DNA of 43,371 bases from JAJRZX01 sp964472295 (GCA_964472295.1 CAYYJQ010000017.1:1-43371); one strand, 5' to 3'. Shown: positions 9,112 through 18,112, counted from the first letter of the stretch. Notes: generated by a model from the letters alone, not told the origin. Translations and numbers: made by a program.

Positions 9112-9139
9112 CAACCATAGCCATGGGAGAAGGCGTGAC

Positions 9140-9526
9140 ATGTACAGTGAAAAGGTAATGGACCACTTTACAAACCCCAGGAATGTCGGGGAGATAGAAA
9201 AACCAAGCGGCGAGGGCACTGTGGGAAACCCGGCCTGCGGCGACATAATGAAACTTACCATCAAGGTCGAGGACGAGAAGATAACTGACGTCAAGTTCAA
9301 GACCTTTGGGTGTGGCGCGGCCATTGCCACGAGTTCCATGGTAACTGAGCTCGTAAAGGGCAAGAACCTCGACGAGGCCGAGCACATCTCCAACGACACG
9401 GTGGCCGAGGCCCTTGACGGACTCCCGCCCGTGAAGATGCATTGTTCCAACCTTGCCGCCGACGCCCTGCACGCCGCCATAGAGGACTACAAGAAGAAAC
9501 ACGAAGGCGAAGAGTCAGCGAAGTAA
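9140..9526 (+). CDS. iscU: Fe-S cluster scaffold protein IscU (NifU N-terminal type)
   Basis: A 128-residue scaffold on which 2Fe-2S and 4Fe-4S clusters are built with sulfur from the adjacent desulfurase. The three cluster cysteines are C33 (NPACGD), C58 (FGCGAA) and C102 (MHCSN); the cluster-releasing Asp is D35, and H101 precedes C102. The chaperone-recognition LPPVK motif is present at residues 95-99. It is a single-domain IscU rather than full NifU, since the central 2Fe-2S and C-terminal domains are absent; an Nfu-like domain is encoded separately at 27077-27304. The operon ends with the terminator at 9560. No hscA/hscB genes follow. Confidence 0.93.
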   Translation: MYSEKVMDHFTNPRNVGEIEKPSGEGTVGNPACGDIMKLTIKVEDEKITDVKFKTFGCGAAIATSSMVTELVKGKNLDEAEHISNDTVAEALDGLPPVKMHCSNLAADALHAAIEDYKKKHEGEESAK

Positions 9527-9559
9527 GCGCCCAGGGGTCTTTCGTGGTCATTACAATCC

Positions 9560-9596
9560 CTCCTGCGCCCCCTATATGGGGCGCGGGAGTTTTTTT
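9560..9596 (+). terminator. Rho-independent terminator after iscU
   Basis: A 12-bp stem, mostly G-C with one T-G pair (9560-9571 with 9578-9589), loop CTATAT, followed directly by seven T residues. It closes the Rrf2-nifS-iscU operon. Confidence 0.93.
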
Positions 9597-9729
9597 GTCT
9601 CCATCAAGGGTGGTTTACTCTCCTTAAATGGCGGCAGACACTTTCGCCGCGGCAGGTCTTGTACGGACAAGTCCAGTGAAAAAAAGACTTAATCCATCTT
9701 TAGTCCTACCCATTGGGCCGGCATTTTAA

Positions 9730-9735
9730 TATAAT
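9730..9735 (+). promoter_or_regulatory. Possible -10 box for the mnmA operon
   Basis: A perfect TATAAT 66 bp before the chosen mnmA start, with no good -35. It argues against an mnmA start at the ATG at 9744, which would leave almost no leader. Confidence 0.4.
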
Positions 9736-9800
9736 ATTCCTTTATGTGTCCCGTAACAAGGCATCGTTGGAACTGGCAAGAGGCCACTGGACAGACGGCA

Positions 9801-10949
9801 ATGAATAAGATGAATAAGAAGAGAGAAAGAGTGGTAGTGGCCATGAGCGGGGGTGTTGACTCGTCCGTGGCCCTCGCCGTGCTCAAGGAGCAGGGCTATG
9901 ATTGCGTGGGCGTCTCCATGCAGCTCTGGGATTACTCTGAAAAGGACAAGGGCGGCGCCTTCGGCGCCGTTGCCGGAGGGTGCTGCTCCCTTGAGGACCT
10001 CAATGACGCGCGGCGCGTGGCCGGCTCCCTTGGGGTCCCCTACTATGTCCTTAATATGGAGGACATCTTCAGGCGCGAGGTCGTGGATTACTTCACAGGG
10101 GCCTATTTGCGCGGACAGACTCCCAACCCCTGCATAAAGTGCAACGAGGTCCTGAAATTCCGCGCCCTTCTCTCCAAGGCCCGGGCCCTCGGGGCCTCCT
10201 ATCTCGCCACTGGCCATTATGCCAGGATTGGTTATATTAACGGCCAGCCCCGGCTCTTCAAGGGCGTTGATCCTGCAAAGGACCAGAGTTATTTTCTCTT
10301 TACCATGACAGGGCAACAGCTTCGCGGCACGATCTTTCCCCTTGGCGAGATGACCAAGGATGAGGTGCGCGCCAAGGCCCGGTCCCTTGGTCTGCGGACC
10401 TCGGACAAGAAAGAGAGTCAGGAGATATGCTTTGTCGAGGGCGGGTCCTATGGCGAGTTCATCTCCGCCAGTCTGGATGGCGCCGGGGATGGCTCCCCTC
10501 TTGCCCCTGAGGTGAGAGGGCGTCACGGAGATATTACAGACCGTGACGGCAGGGTGCTTGGAAGGCACGGGGGACTATTTAATTACACCATAGGACAGAG
10601 AAAGGGTCTTGGTCTCTCGGGCGGGCCCTTTTATGTGACAGAGATAGATGTCCTGAATAACCGTCTTGTCGTGGGGCCCGCGGATGGGCTCTACGCCCGG
10701 GGCCTCAGGGCCGCGGGACTTGTCCTTACAGGCGGGGCCTTGCCCGAAGACCTTGCCGGCCCTGGAATCACTGCGCGCATTCGCTACCGCTTCGAGGGTG
10801 CCCCATGCAGGGTTGAGACCAGGGCGGGCGGTGGTGTTGTCGTAAGGTTTGAGGAGCCACAGAAGTCCATTACGCCGGGGCAGGCCGTTGTCTTCTACTG
10901 CGGCGACGGGGTCCTTGGAGGCGCGTGGATAGAGGAGGCCATGGCATGA
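9801..10949 (+). CDS. mnmA: tRNA-specific 2-thiouridylase MnmA
   Basis: A 382-residue enzyme that adenylates U34 of tRNA Lys, Glu and Gln and replaces oxygen with sulfur. The PP-loop SGGVDSS is at residues 16-22. The catalytic pair is C111 (TPNPCIKCN) and C210 (SQEICFVEGG), the arrangement of E. coli C102/C199. The C-terminal beta-barrel with YTIGQRKGLG is complete. I take the ATG at 9801 rather than 9744 because homology begins just after it and the TATAAT at 9730 would otherwise overlap the start. Its stop overlaps the mtaB start (ATGA at 10946), which indicates coupled translation. Sulfur probably comes from the desulfurase encoded just upstream. Confidence 0.94.
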   Translation: MNKMNKKRERVVVAMSGGVDSSVALAVLKEQGYDCVGVSMQLWDYSEKDKGGAFGAVAGGCCSLEDLNDARRVAGSLGVPYYVLNMEDIFRREVVDYFTGAYLRGQTPNPCIKCNEVLKFRALLSKARALGASYLATGHYARIGYINGQPRLFKGVDPAKDQSYFLFTMTGQQLRGTIFPLGEMTKDEVRAKARSLGLRTSDKKESQEICFVEGGSYGEFISASLDGAGDGSPLAPEVRGRHGDITDRDGRVLGRHGGLFNYTIGQRKGLGLSGGPFYVTEIDVLNNRLVVGPADGLYARGLRAAGLVLTGGALPEDLAGPGITARIRYRFEGAPCRVETRAGGGVVVRFEEPQKSITPGQAVVFYCGDGVLGGAWIEEAMA

Positions 10950-12310
10950 AGACCTTCTGCGTCACCACCCTTGGGTGCAAGGCCAACCAGTACGATACAT
11001 CGGCATTGGAAGAGGGGCTTGCCTCCACCAATGGTCTTCGCGAGGTGGACTTTCCGGGGCCCGCCGATGTCTGCGTAATAAATACCTGCACAGTTACGGC
11101 ATCCTCGGACGCCCAGTCGCGGCAACTCATACGCCGGGCAAGAAGGGAAAACCCCGAGTCCGTGGTAATCGTCACGGGCTGTTACGCCGAGGTCTCGCCA
11201 GATGGTCTTCGAGGTCTCGAAGAGGCCGACTACATACTCGGCAACAGCGCCAAGGCCGATATAGGCGAGTATGTGAAGATGGGCAGGAGAGAGGGCGCGC
11301 CCCTTGTCGTCTCCTCTCCTGCCAGCGGGGGCGTGCCATGGTCCCTCAGGTCAAGGTCCGCCTCTGGCAGGACGCGCATGAACCTCAAGATACAGGACGG
11401 CTGCGACAGGAAGTGCTCGTACTGCATAATACCGAGGGCGCGCGGGGCCTCAAGGTCTCTGCCTGTGGAGACCATACTTTCAGAGGTAAGAGACCTTGCA
11501 GGGAAGGGGTTTAAGGAGATAATACTTACTGGAATACACCTTGGGGCATGGGGCTCTGATCTGCCGGGGCGCCCCGGCCTTTGCGGCCTCTTAAAGATGC
11601 TGATAAAGGAGGGCCTTCCCTGCAGGTTCAGGATAAGTTCCCTTGACCCCGACGAGGTTACGGACGAACTCATGGAGATTATGGCGGGCTCCGGCGGCTC
11701 CATATGCAGCCACCTGCACCTTGCCCTTCAGAGCGGAGATGACGGCATACTCCAAAAGATGCGAAGGACGCATGATGCCGCGCTCTTTAAAGAGAAGGTC
11801 ATCGCGCTTACTTCGCTCATTCCGGGCATATCCATCGGCGTTGACGTAATAGTCGGCTTTCCGGGAGAGGGAGAGGCGGAGTTCATGAAGACATATGCGC
11901 TCCTTGAGGGCCTTCCCGTGGCATATCTCCACGTATTCCCCTTTTCTCCCCGGCAGGGGACAGTGGCCGCGGACATGAGCGGAGAGGTGCCCGCGCGTAT
12001 CATAAAGAAACGCTCCGCCCTCCTTCGGGACCTTGGAGACGAGAAGAAGAGGGCCTTTTACAGTAGTTTCATGGGGAGCCGGGCCGAGGTCCTCGTGGAG
12101 GGAGTGCGCGGAAGGGAGAGGGGGCAGGAGAGGGGGCTTTTACGCGCAAGGACATCCAACTACATACCAGTGCTACTTGAGCCCGGAACATACGCTGTAG
12201 AGAACGAGTTCATTACCCTTGAACTCAAGGGACCGGCCACAATAAAGGGTCTCATGGCAGGGCCTTTTACATCTTTGAGGCCCGCGCGCAGGGCAGGGGG
12301 GAGAAGATGA
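10946..12310 (+). CDS. mtaB: tRNA t6A37 methylthiotransferase MtaB
   Basis: A 454-residue radical SAM methylthiotransferase that converts t6A37 to ms2t6A in tRNAs reading ANN codons. The N-terminal UPF0004 domain binds a 4Fe-4S cluster through C11 (TLGCKANQYD), C48 (INTCTVT) and C79 (VTGCYAE). The radical SAM cluster is C153, C157 and C160 (DGCDRKCSYC). The GCKANQ form of the first motif marks MtaB rather than MiaB or RimO. A C-terminal TRAM-like region is at about 385-445. The ATG at 10946 overlaps the mnmA stop, and its own stop overlaps rnc at 12307. It sits between a thiolase and an RNase in a translation-related operon. Confidence 0.92.
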   Translation: MKTFCVTTLGCKANQYDTSALEEGLASTNGLREVDFPGPADVCVINTCTVTASSDAQSRQLIRRARRENPESVVIVTGCYAEVSPDGLRGLEEADYILGNSAKADIGEYVKMGRREGAPLVVSSPASGGVPWSLRSRSASGRTRMNLKIQDGCDRKCSYCIIPRARGASRSLPVETILSEVRDLAGKGFKEIILTGIHLGAWGSDLPGRPGLCGLLKMLIKEGLPCRFRISSLDPDEVTDELMEIMAGSGGSICSHLHLALQSGDDGILQKMRRTHDAALFKEKVIALTSLIPGISIGVDVIVGFPGEGEAEFMKTYALLEGLPVAYLHVFPFSPRQGTVAADMSGEVPARIIKKRSALLRDLGDEKKRAFYSSFMGSRAEVLVEGVRGRERGQERGLLRARTSNYIPVLLEPGTYAVENEFITLELKGPATIKGLMAGPFTSLRPARRAGGRR

Positions 12311-13101
12311 GCGAACCGCGCGTCACGGCCTTCATGAGGGGATACCTTGAGAGGCTCGAAAGGTTCAACGCCTCGCTGGACCCGCCTTTTTCCGACATGG
12401 ACCTCCTGCGAGAGGTCTTTACCCATAGTTCCTTTCTTAACGAGGCCGCGGGCCGCGCCTCTGAGTTTCCGTCCTCCGGGTTTTCTTCCAATGAAAGGCT
12501 CGAGTTTCTCGGCGACGCCGTGCTCGGCGCGGCCATTAGCCATTTGCTCTTCAAGGAATACCCCGCCATGCCCGAGGGCGGGCTTACGCGCCTGAGGGCG
12601 CGCCTTGTGAACAGGCGCGTCCTTGCCGGCCTTGCCCAGAAACTGGGCCTCGGGGACCACCTTCTCATGGGCCGGGGCATGGCCGCCTCCGGCGGGGCGG
12701 CCAACGAGAGAATACTCGCGGGGCTCTTCGAGGCATTTCTCGGGGGCAGATACCTTGAAGAGGGTTTTGACGCCCTCCTTGCCCGTGTCATCGGCCTCTT
12801 TAAACCCCTTGTGGAGGACGCGGCCACGGAGCCCGGTTACTTTGACTATAAGCCCGAACTACAGGAGATGACGCAGAGGCTCTTCAGGGAGATGCCTGAA
12901 TACAGGGTCACGCGCCAGAGCGGCGCGCCCCATGAGAGGGCCTATAAAGTGGAAGTCTCGGTGAGGGGAAGGGTCATGGGCAGGGGCACAGGAAAGAGCA
13001 AGAAAGAGGCCGAGCAGGCCGCGGCAAAAGAGGCTATCGCCGGGATTGGCAGGGGGAGCGGGGAAAAACCCCTGGGTAATAAAGAGACGCAGAGCCCATG
13101 A
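12307..13101 (+). CDS. rnc: Ribonuclease III
   Basis: A 264-residue double-strand-specific endoribonuclease for rRNA and mRNA processing. The catalytic domain has the signature NERLEFLGDAVL (residues 62-73), which supplies E66 and D70. The C-terminal dsRNA-binding domain (about 185-250) has the GTGKSKKEAEQAAAKEA motif. The second half of the active site reads ERILAGLFEAFLGG: E142 matches E. coli E117, but Gly139 stands where D114 is expected. The codon is GGG, so one base change from Asp would not be excluded as an error or a real loss. There is also an insertion before the signature (residues 44-61). It overlaps mtaB and the next gene by 4 bp each. Confidence 0.92.
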   Translation: MSEPRVTAFMRGYLERLERFNASLDPPFSDMDLLREVFTHSSFLNEAAGRASEFPSSGFSSNERLEFLGDAVLGAAISHLLFKEYPAMPEGGLTRLRARLVNRRVLAGLAQKLGLGDHLLMGRGMAASGGAANERILAGLFEAFLGGRYLEEGFDALLARVIGLFKPLVEDAATEPGYFDYKPELQEMTQRLFREMPEYRVTRQSGAPHERAYKVEVSVRGRVMGRGTGKSKKEAEQAAAKEAIAGIGRGSGEKPLGNKETQSP

Positions 13102-13910
13102 GCAGAAGACTCATCATACCCTTTTTCATACCCTTCAGGGGGTGTCCCGCTATCTGCGTCTACTGCGACCAGAAGGCCATGACAGGGGAGAGGGGCCTTC
13201 CCTCTTCAGGCGGGATAAGGGAGAAGATAGAGGCCTATCTTGACTCATGGAAGGGAGGCGGCGCCGGAGAAGTCGCCTTCTACGGCGGGACCTTTACGGC
13301 CATGGACCTTTCAGACCAGGCCGCCTGTCTCGCGCCTGTAGAGGGGTTTATCGAGGATGGGCGCATTGACGGCATAAGGGTCTCAACGAGGCCGGACTGC
13401 CTATCGCCGCCCATAGCGGCCTTTCTCAGGGAGAGGGGCGTCCGTACGGTGGAACTTGGCGCCCAGTCCATGGACAACGGCGTACTCGAACTAAGCGGCA
13501 GGGGGCACGGCGCCAAGGATACGGCCAATGCCGTAAGGATATTAAGAGAGGCAGGGCTAAGCGTTGGTATCCAGCTCATGCCCGGCCTTCCGGGCGATGA
13601 CCGGGCCACGTCGCTTCGCACCGCGCGCAGTGTGATAGACCTTGGCCCTGATTTTGTCCGCATATATCCCACAGTGGTCATGAAGGATACGGCCCTTGAG
13701 AAGATGTATCGCGAGGGCTCGTACAGCCCCTGGGAAATGGACGAGATGCTTGAGGTCTGCACGGAGATGGCCGAGGCCTTCCTTGGCGCGGGCATCAGGA
13801 TAATACGCATGGGGCTTCAGCGCACAGACGACCTTGTGCAAGGCATAGTCGCCGGCCCCTACCACCCGGCATTCGGGGACCTTGTGAAGGGGCGTCTTCG
13901 CGGCGCATGA
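13098..13910 (+). CDS. Elp3/MiaB/NifB-fold radical SAM protein of unknown substrate
   Basis: A 270-residue protein with the radical SAM cluster motif CPAICVYC (residues 16-23) and the glycine-rich EVAFYGGTFTAM (about 53-64). It ends soon after the radical SAM barrel, and the HAT acetyltransferase domain of Elp3 is absent. Such short Elp3-like proteins recur next to rnc in anaerobic delta-like bacteria; their substrate is not known to me. Its ATG overlaps the rnc stop (ATGA), and it is the last gene of the mnmA operon, so an RNA-related job is plausible but unproven. Confidence 0.8.
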   Translation: MSRRLIIPFFIPFRGCPAICVYCDQKAMTGERGLPSSGGIREKIEAYLDSWKGGGAGEVAFYGGTFTAMDLSDQAACLAPVEGFIEDGRIDGIRVSTRPDCLSPPIAAFLRERGVRTVELGAQSMDNGVLELSGRGHGAKDTANAVRILREAGLSVGIQLMPGLPGDDRATSLRTARSVIDLGPDFVRIYPTVVMKDTALEKMYREGSYSPWEMDEMLEVCTEMAEAFLGAGIRIIRMGLQRTDDLVQGIVAGPYHPAFGDLVKGRLRGA

Positions 13911-14008
13911 GGAATAATTAGGAGTTAAGGCTGTTTTTTTCTCGTGAAAAAAGGTATACTACAAAAAGCAATGCCCCTTGAGCACTACCACATGAAGAGG
14001 AGGAGAAG

Positions 14009-14287
14009 ATGAAGAAGATACTGATAGCCTTCTTTTTTGTTGCCCTTGTAATGAGCAGTCAGACGTCCTTTGCCGTGGAACGCCACGAGGAGCCATCCGA
14101 TATGGGCGTAGTCGTGGATGTCCTTTTCCTCAGGCCCGCAGGAGCGGTCATGCTTGTTGCCGGGGTGGGTGTATTTATAGCGGCCCTTCCGTACTCGATT
14201 ATTACCAATTCTCTTGACGATACTTCGGATGTCCTTCTGAAGAGGCCCTTTGAGTACCTCTTCATAAGGGACGTGGGCGATATTTAA
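14009..14287 (+). CDS. Small exported/membrane protein, function unknown
   Basis: A 92-residue protein with a signal peptide (residues 1-22, cleavage near SFAVE), then a hydrophobic segment at about 44-64 (GAVMLVAGVGVFIAALPYSI). The layout DVLFLRPAG, hydrophobic segment, RPFEYLFIRDVG occurs in a family of small proteobacterial membrane proteins often mislabelled as multidrug transporters. GGAGAAG precedes the ATG. A weak TATACT at 13955-13960 could be its -10. It stands alone, convergent with the histidine kinase gene across 183 bp that hold nothing I recognise. Confidence 0.7.
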   Translation: MKKILIAFFFVALVMSSQTSFAVERHEEPSDMGVVVDVLFLRPAGAVMLVAGVGVFIAALPYSIITNSLDDTSDVLLKRPFEYLFIRDVGDI

Positions 14288-14470
14288 TTCCGCGGGGGTC
14301 TACAGACCTAAAGGACGGGAGTAGAGCCGATTTTATGGGCTGATGGCGGGCACTGCATGAAATTCGTCCACGCGCCGCACTCGTAGAGAGGAAGATTGAG
14401 TATCCTTGCAGTAAAAGCGCGGCACCCGTCCCTACTCCCTTTTCCAGTTTCCCCCCCCTTTTACCTCATC

Positions 14471-15613
14471 CTACCCATCCAGGGATGATTCAGGAAAATT
14501 GATGGTAAAGGCAGTGCCTTTATTGAGCGAGGTCTCTACGTCTATCGTGCCCTTGTGTCTTGATACAATCCTGTAGGTTACATAAAGGCCGAGGCCAGTG
14601 CCTATTCCCACGGGTTTCGTGGTGAAGAAGGGGTCGTAAATATGATTGATAAACTCAGGCGGGATGCCGGGGCCTGTGTCCGAGACCACGGCACTGATGC
14701 GCCCGGCGCCCGTTGAGCAGCCGAGCCTCAGGGTACCGCTCCCGTCCATGGCCTGCACGGCATTCAGGATCAGGTTGATGAAGACCTGCTGTATCTCGCC
14801 CTCGTTCCCTGCAATTTGGCAGCCTTCCTTTAGGTCTTTCACGACCTCGATGGGGCTGAAGGATATGGAGTGGCGGGCCATCTTGAGCGACCTCTCCATT
14901 ACTCCGGCGAGGTCAAAGAGGGTGTCTGATTCGTTCGTGGCGGCCCTTGAGTAGGCCGAGAGTTCGCGTACTATGTTGGCGGCGTTCGTGGCGTATTTTA
15001 TAATATCAGCGCTGTATTCCTTTATGGTCTCAAGGTCATCCTCGTCTCTTATGGCCTCGGCCATGCCGAGCACCCCGGCAAGGGGGTTGTTTATCTCATG
15101 GGCTATGCCGCTTGCCAGAGTGCCAATCCCCACGAGTTTCTCGGCCTGCATGAGTTTGAACTGAAGCCTCTTTTCCTCGGATATGTCCTTTCCTATGGCA
15201 ACGGCGCCTATTACCCTGCCAAGGTCATTTACCATCCTTGATATGGTAAGGTTGATGTAGACGAGTTGGCCCGTCTTTGTCCTTAATACGGCCTCCCTGT
15301 TATTTAGAGACTCAGGTCCCTTGAGTCCGCCCATCCACTGGCCGAGGACCTCGTTGGAAGGGGACCTGTCCTCGAAGAGAAGGGACGCGGGTTTGCCCGA
15401 GAGTTCCTTTTTGGTGTACCCGAGGAGGTTCTCGCCCTCGCGGTTGAACTCCACGATGGAGCCCGACCTGTCCGTTGTCACGATGAGGGCCTTTGAGTTG
15501 TCGAGAATCATCTGCAGGTAGGTGCTGATGCCGTTGAGTTCCCTAACGGTCCTCACCATGTCAACGGCCTTTTTCAACTCCCTTGATGTCCCGGCACTCT
15601 CACGCTTAGCCAT
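14471..15613 (-). CDS. PAS-domain sensor histidine kinase (NtrB-like)
   Basis: A 380-residue soluble histidine kinase; no membrane segment is visible. A PAS domain (about 30-145) is followed by HisKA with the phospho-acceptor H172 (GIAHEINNPLAG), then a HATPase domain with N-box INLILNAVQAM, G1 DTGPGIPP, F-box FFTTK and G2 GTGLGLYV. The upstream response-regulator gene overlaps it by 8 bp, so the two are a cognate pair. The PAS domain implies an intracellular cue such as redox state or a small ligand. Confidence 0.92.
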   Translation of the reverse strand: MAKRESAGTSRELKKAVDMVRTVRELNGISTYLQMILDNSKALIVTTDRSGSIVEFNREGENLLGYTKKELSGKPASLLFEDRSPSNEVLGQWMGGLKGPESLNNREAVLRTKTGQLVYINLTISRMVNDLGRVIGAVAIGKDISEEKRLQFKLMQAEKLVGIGTLASGIAHEINNPLAGVLGMAEAIRDEDDLETIKEYSADIIKYATNAANIVRELSAYSRAATNESDTLFDLAGVMERSLKMARHSISFSPIEVVKDLKEGCQIAGNEGEIQQVFINLILNAVQAMDGSGTLRLGCSTGAGRISAVVSDTGPGIPPEFINHIYDPFFTTKPVGIGTGLGLYVTYRIVSRHKGTIDVETSLNKGTAFTINFPESSLDG

Positions 15614-16724
15614 ATACCCTGAATCTCTCCAGCCACCTGCCCTCGCCCAATGCCTCGCTCTTGAGGACGATGTCGTTCATGTTCTCAAGGAAGACCTTTA
15701 CTATCTCGGGGTCAAGTTGCGAGCCCGAGACCCTCTTCATCTCCTCCACTATCTCCTCGATGGCAATGCCCTTTCTGTAGGGCCGGTCATTGCTCATGGC
15801 GTCATAGAGGTCCGCCGCCGAGATTATCCGCGCTCCAAGGGGAATCTCCCTGCCCGTGAGGCCCGAGGGGTATCCGCTCCCGTCGAAGTTCTCGTGGTGA
15901 GAGACGATTATCTCGGCAACGCTCTCCATGAGGGGTATGCCCTTTAGTATCTTCTTGCCGAGCTCTGGGTGTATCCTTACGTGCTCCTTCTCTTCCTCGC
16001 TGAGGGGCCCCCGTTTGTTGAGCACCCTCTCGTTGACGCCTATCTTTCCTATGTCGTGGAGCATGGAGGCGTACTCAAGGAGTTCAAGGCGTTCCCTGTC
16101 AAGGCCCATTATCTTTCCAATCTCCACGCAGAGCCAGCGCATACGGTTACAGTGACCCCTTGTGTGGCGGTCCTTTGCCTCGATGGTCTCGGCAAGGACG
16201 TTCACGAACCTGAAGTTCATGGATTTGAGTGTGCCGTAGGCCTTCATGAGTTCCGCGCTCCTGTTGCCAAGATCCTCGGTGCTCCTGGTCACCTTCTGCT
16301 CAAGGAGTATCTGGTAGCGCCTGTTCTCACGTTCAAGACGCCTGTTCTCAAGGAGGAGTCTTCTCCTTGAGAAGGCCTTGTGGACAACGCCCATGAGGGC
16401 GTCCTTTGTGACGGGTTTCATTATGTAATCAAAGGCGCCGCGCTTCATTACGTCAATGGCCATGGCCACCTCGGTAAGGCCCGTTAGCATGATGACGGGA
16501 AGGGTCTTCATGTGTATCCTTACATAGTCCAGCACCTCAAGGCCGCTCACCACGGGCATCTTTATGTCCGAGATGAGTATCTCGGCGCGGCTCTCCTTGA
16601 GGTCCTCGAAGACTCCGGCGCCGCCGGCAGAGGTGATGACATGGTAACCTTCCTTTGAAAGGTGCGTCTTAAGAACTTTTCTAACCGCTTCCTCGTCATC
16701 TATGACAAGTATCCTTCCGGCCAT
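15606..16724 (-). CDS. Response regulator with HD-GYP c-di-GMP phosphodiesterase domain
   Basis: A 372-residue protein. The receiver domain (1-120) has the acidic pair D9/D10, phospho-acceptor D53, T81 and K103. A coiled linker (about 120-165) leads to an HD-GYP domain (about 170-365) with HDIGKIG (223-229) and HHENFDGSGYP (276-286). HD-GYP enzymes degrade c-di-GMP. All metal and GYP motif residues I can check are present, so it should be active. It is the first gene of a two-gene leftward operon with its kinase, linking an internal signal to c-di-GMP turnover. Confidence 0.93.
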   Translation of the reverse strand: MAGRILVIDDEEAVRKVLKTHLSKEGYHVITSAGGAGVFEDLKESRAEILISDIKMPVVSGLEVLDYVRIHMKTLPVIMLTGLTEVAMAIDVMKRGAFDYIMKPVTKDALMGVVHKAFSRRRLLLENRRLERENRRYQILLEQKVTRSTEDLGNRSAELMKAYGTLKSMNFRFVNVLAETIEAKDRHTRGHCNRMRWLCVEIGKIMGLDRERLELLEYASMLHDIGKIGVNERVLNKRGPLSEEEKEHVRIHPELGKKILKGIPLMESVAEIIVSHHENFDGSGYPSGLTGREIPLGARIISAADLYDAMSNDRPYRKGIAIEEIVEEMKRVSGSQLDPEIVKVFLENMNDIVLKSEALGEGRWLERFRVYG

Positions 16725-17178
16725 GCCTGTACCTGGTCCTCTTGTTAAAGGTTATGCCGCAAGGGCCGCTCTCTTCTTATTAAGGCGGGTTGCAAAGGCA
16801 CCCGGCCCTGATGACATAAAGAAGAGGTCTTGCCTTGGGAGGCCCCGAATAATCAAGACTTTCCTTAGTATACTAACTGCAAGATTACTGCCAGCGGAGC
16901 GTGCGAGTATGTAACCTAAGGCACTGACACTGGCCGTCACCTGAGAGAGAAGTTATATATGCCCAGTCGTTGCCCGCTTAGATGCAAGAGTGGGCGATGG
17001 GAGTGGGAAGGCTTGTTCTTTTAGAGAGCCATGGCCTTAATACTATGTTTTTTTGATTTTTTTACTGAAAAAAGGCCTGGTAAGGGGTAAAATGGGGCGT
17101 AATCCGCCTCTGGCTCATCTGGCGCAGGTCCTGCGCCCTGGCGAAGGAAGAATTATCCGGCTCTGGAGGGTCCTAAAG
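16725..17178. other. 454-bp gap, no gene supported
   Basis: This divergent region between the leftward response regulator and the rightward coiled-coil gene must hold both promoters. I see scattered A/T-rich boxes such as TATACT at 16868-16873 but no convincing -35 partner, and no open frame with family-like features. Confidence 0.4.
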
Positions 17179-17808
17179 ATGACGATGACGGAAAAACTCG
17201 ATGCCCTGGAGGCGAAGATAAAGAGGCTCAAGCAGGAGTATGAGCAGTACTTCTTGCATATACTGAAGCGCGAGCCTGTTATGCTTAAAAAAGAGGTGCA
17301 GGCCCTTATCCTCCGTTATACGAATACGCCCATCAATAATACTGCCGACCAGTTCAGGCTTAATTGCCTTCTTTCACGGTTCAACTCATACAGGCAGTAC
17401 TGGGTGCGCACGCTCCGTGCCATTGACGAGGGTGTATACATGCGAAGGGCCGAGTCAGGCCCCCTCTCTCCGTCCATCCACGCGGCGCCGGAAGCGCCCT
17501 CTGTACCATCCGAGGCGGGGCGCTCACGGCCCGGCGGGGCCTCTCCTTTCGAGAGGGGGGCTGAGAAGCAAAGGCCCCGGGGCGGTGGTGAAGACCTCTC
17601 GACCTTATACAATGAGTATATCGAGGCGCAAAGAAGGCACAATACAGGCGTAAAGGGTCCGAGCCGTGAAAAATTCGAGGCCACCATCAGGAAGGCGAGG
17701 GAGAAGATTGAGAAGACCTATGATGTGCGCGATATTGACGTGCGGGTTATTGAGAAGAACGGCCAGGTAAAACTGGTCATAAAGCCCTCTGACGTAAAGG
17801 TCGGCTGA
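17179..17808 (+). CDS. Conserved coiled-coil protein, function unknown
   Basis: About 209 residues. It starts MTMTEKLDALEAKIKRLKQEYEQYF, a coiled coil, continuing to about residue 85 with RFNSYRQYWVRTLRAIDEGVY. A Pro/Ser/Gly-rich linker (about 90-135) leads to a charged C-terminal part (about 140-209) ending in a short beta-rich section (VRVIEKNGQVKLVIKPSDVKVG). The ATG at 17179 is preferred over an upstream in-frame one at 17053 because GGAGGG at 17165-17170 sits 8 nt before it. The pattern recalls proteins named after the C-terminal domain of Myxococcus MXAN_5187, but I am unsure. No function can be assigned. Confidence 0.7.
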   Translation: MTMTEKLDALEAKIKRLKQEYEQYFLHILKREPVMLKKEVQALILRYTNTPINNTADQFRLNCLLSRFNSYRQYWVRTLRAIDEGVYMRRAESGPLSPSIHAAPEAPSVPSEAGRSRPGGASPFERGAEKQRPRGGGEDLSTLYNEYIEAQRRHNTGVKGPSREKFEATIRKAREKIEKTYDVRDIDVRVIEKNGQVKLVIKPSDVKVG

Positions 17809-17848
17809 CTCTTCAGCGCCGCCCCGTGGCGGCGCAAGACCCCCTAAT

Positions 17849-18112
17849 ATGAAATCCAGAAAAACAGTCTTTGTCTTTGGCCTGGCTTCGTTCTTTAACG
17901 ACCTTGGCTCGGACATGATATACCCTGTCTGGCCCCTCTTTGTGACGGTCTTTCTGGGGGCGGACATGGCCGTGCTTGGCCTCATAGACGGCCTCGGCGA
18001 CGCCGTTGTCTCCGTGGCAAGGGCGGGCTCTGGATATGCCTCGGACAGGCTCGGGAGGAGAAAGGTCTTTACCATTTGTTCTCTTCAACTTTTTTGCGGG
18101 TTTTCTGTGTAG
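17849..18112 (+). pseudogene. Truncated MFS transporter, N-terminal remnant
   Basis: An 87-codon frame covering only the first two membrane segments of a major facilitator protein. It includes FGLASFFNDLGSDMIYPVWPLF and the loop motif YASDRLGRRK, the conserved GxxxDRxGRR signature between TM2 and TM3. A complete family member has about 400 residues and 12 TMs. After RRKVFT the frame turns into unrelated sequence and stops. The following 274 bp to the next gene hold no recognisable remainder, so most of the gene was deleted. A short functional peptide is unlikely. Confidence 0.8.

Noticed and set aside
9726..10568. 280-codon minus-strand frame opposite mnmA
   Set aside because: Shadow of mnmA; the plus strand has all MnmA catalytic motifs.
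13933..13952. Terminator after the radical SAM gene
   Set aside because: TTTTTT...AAAAAA forms only an A-T stem without a G/C core or trailing T run.
16752..16940. 62-codon minus-strand frame in the 454-bp gap
   Set aside because: No ribosome site, no family-like features and no sequence support.
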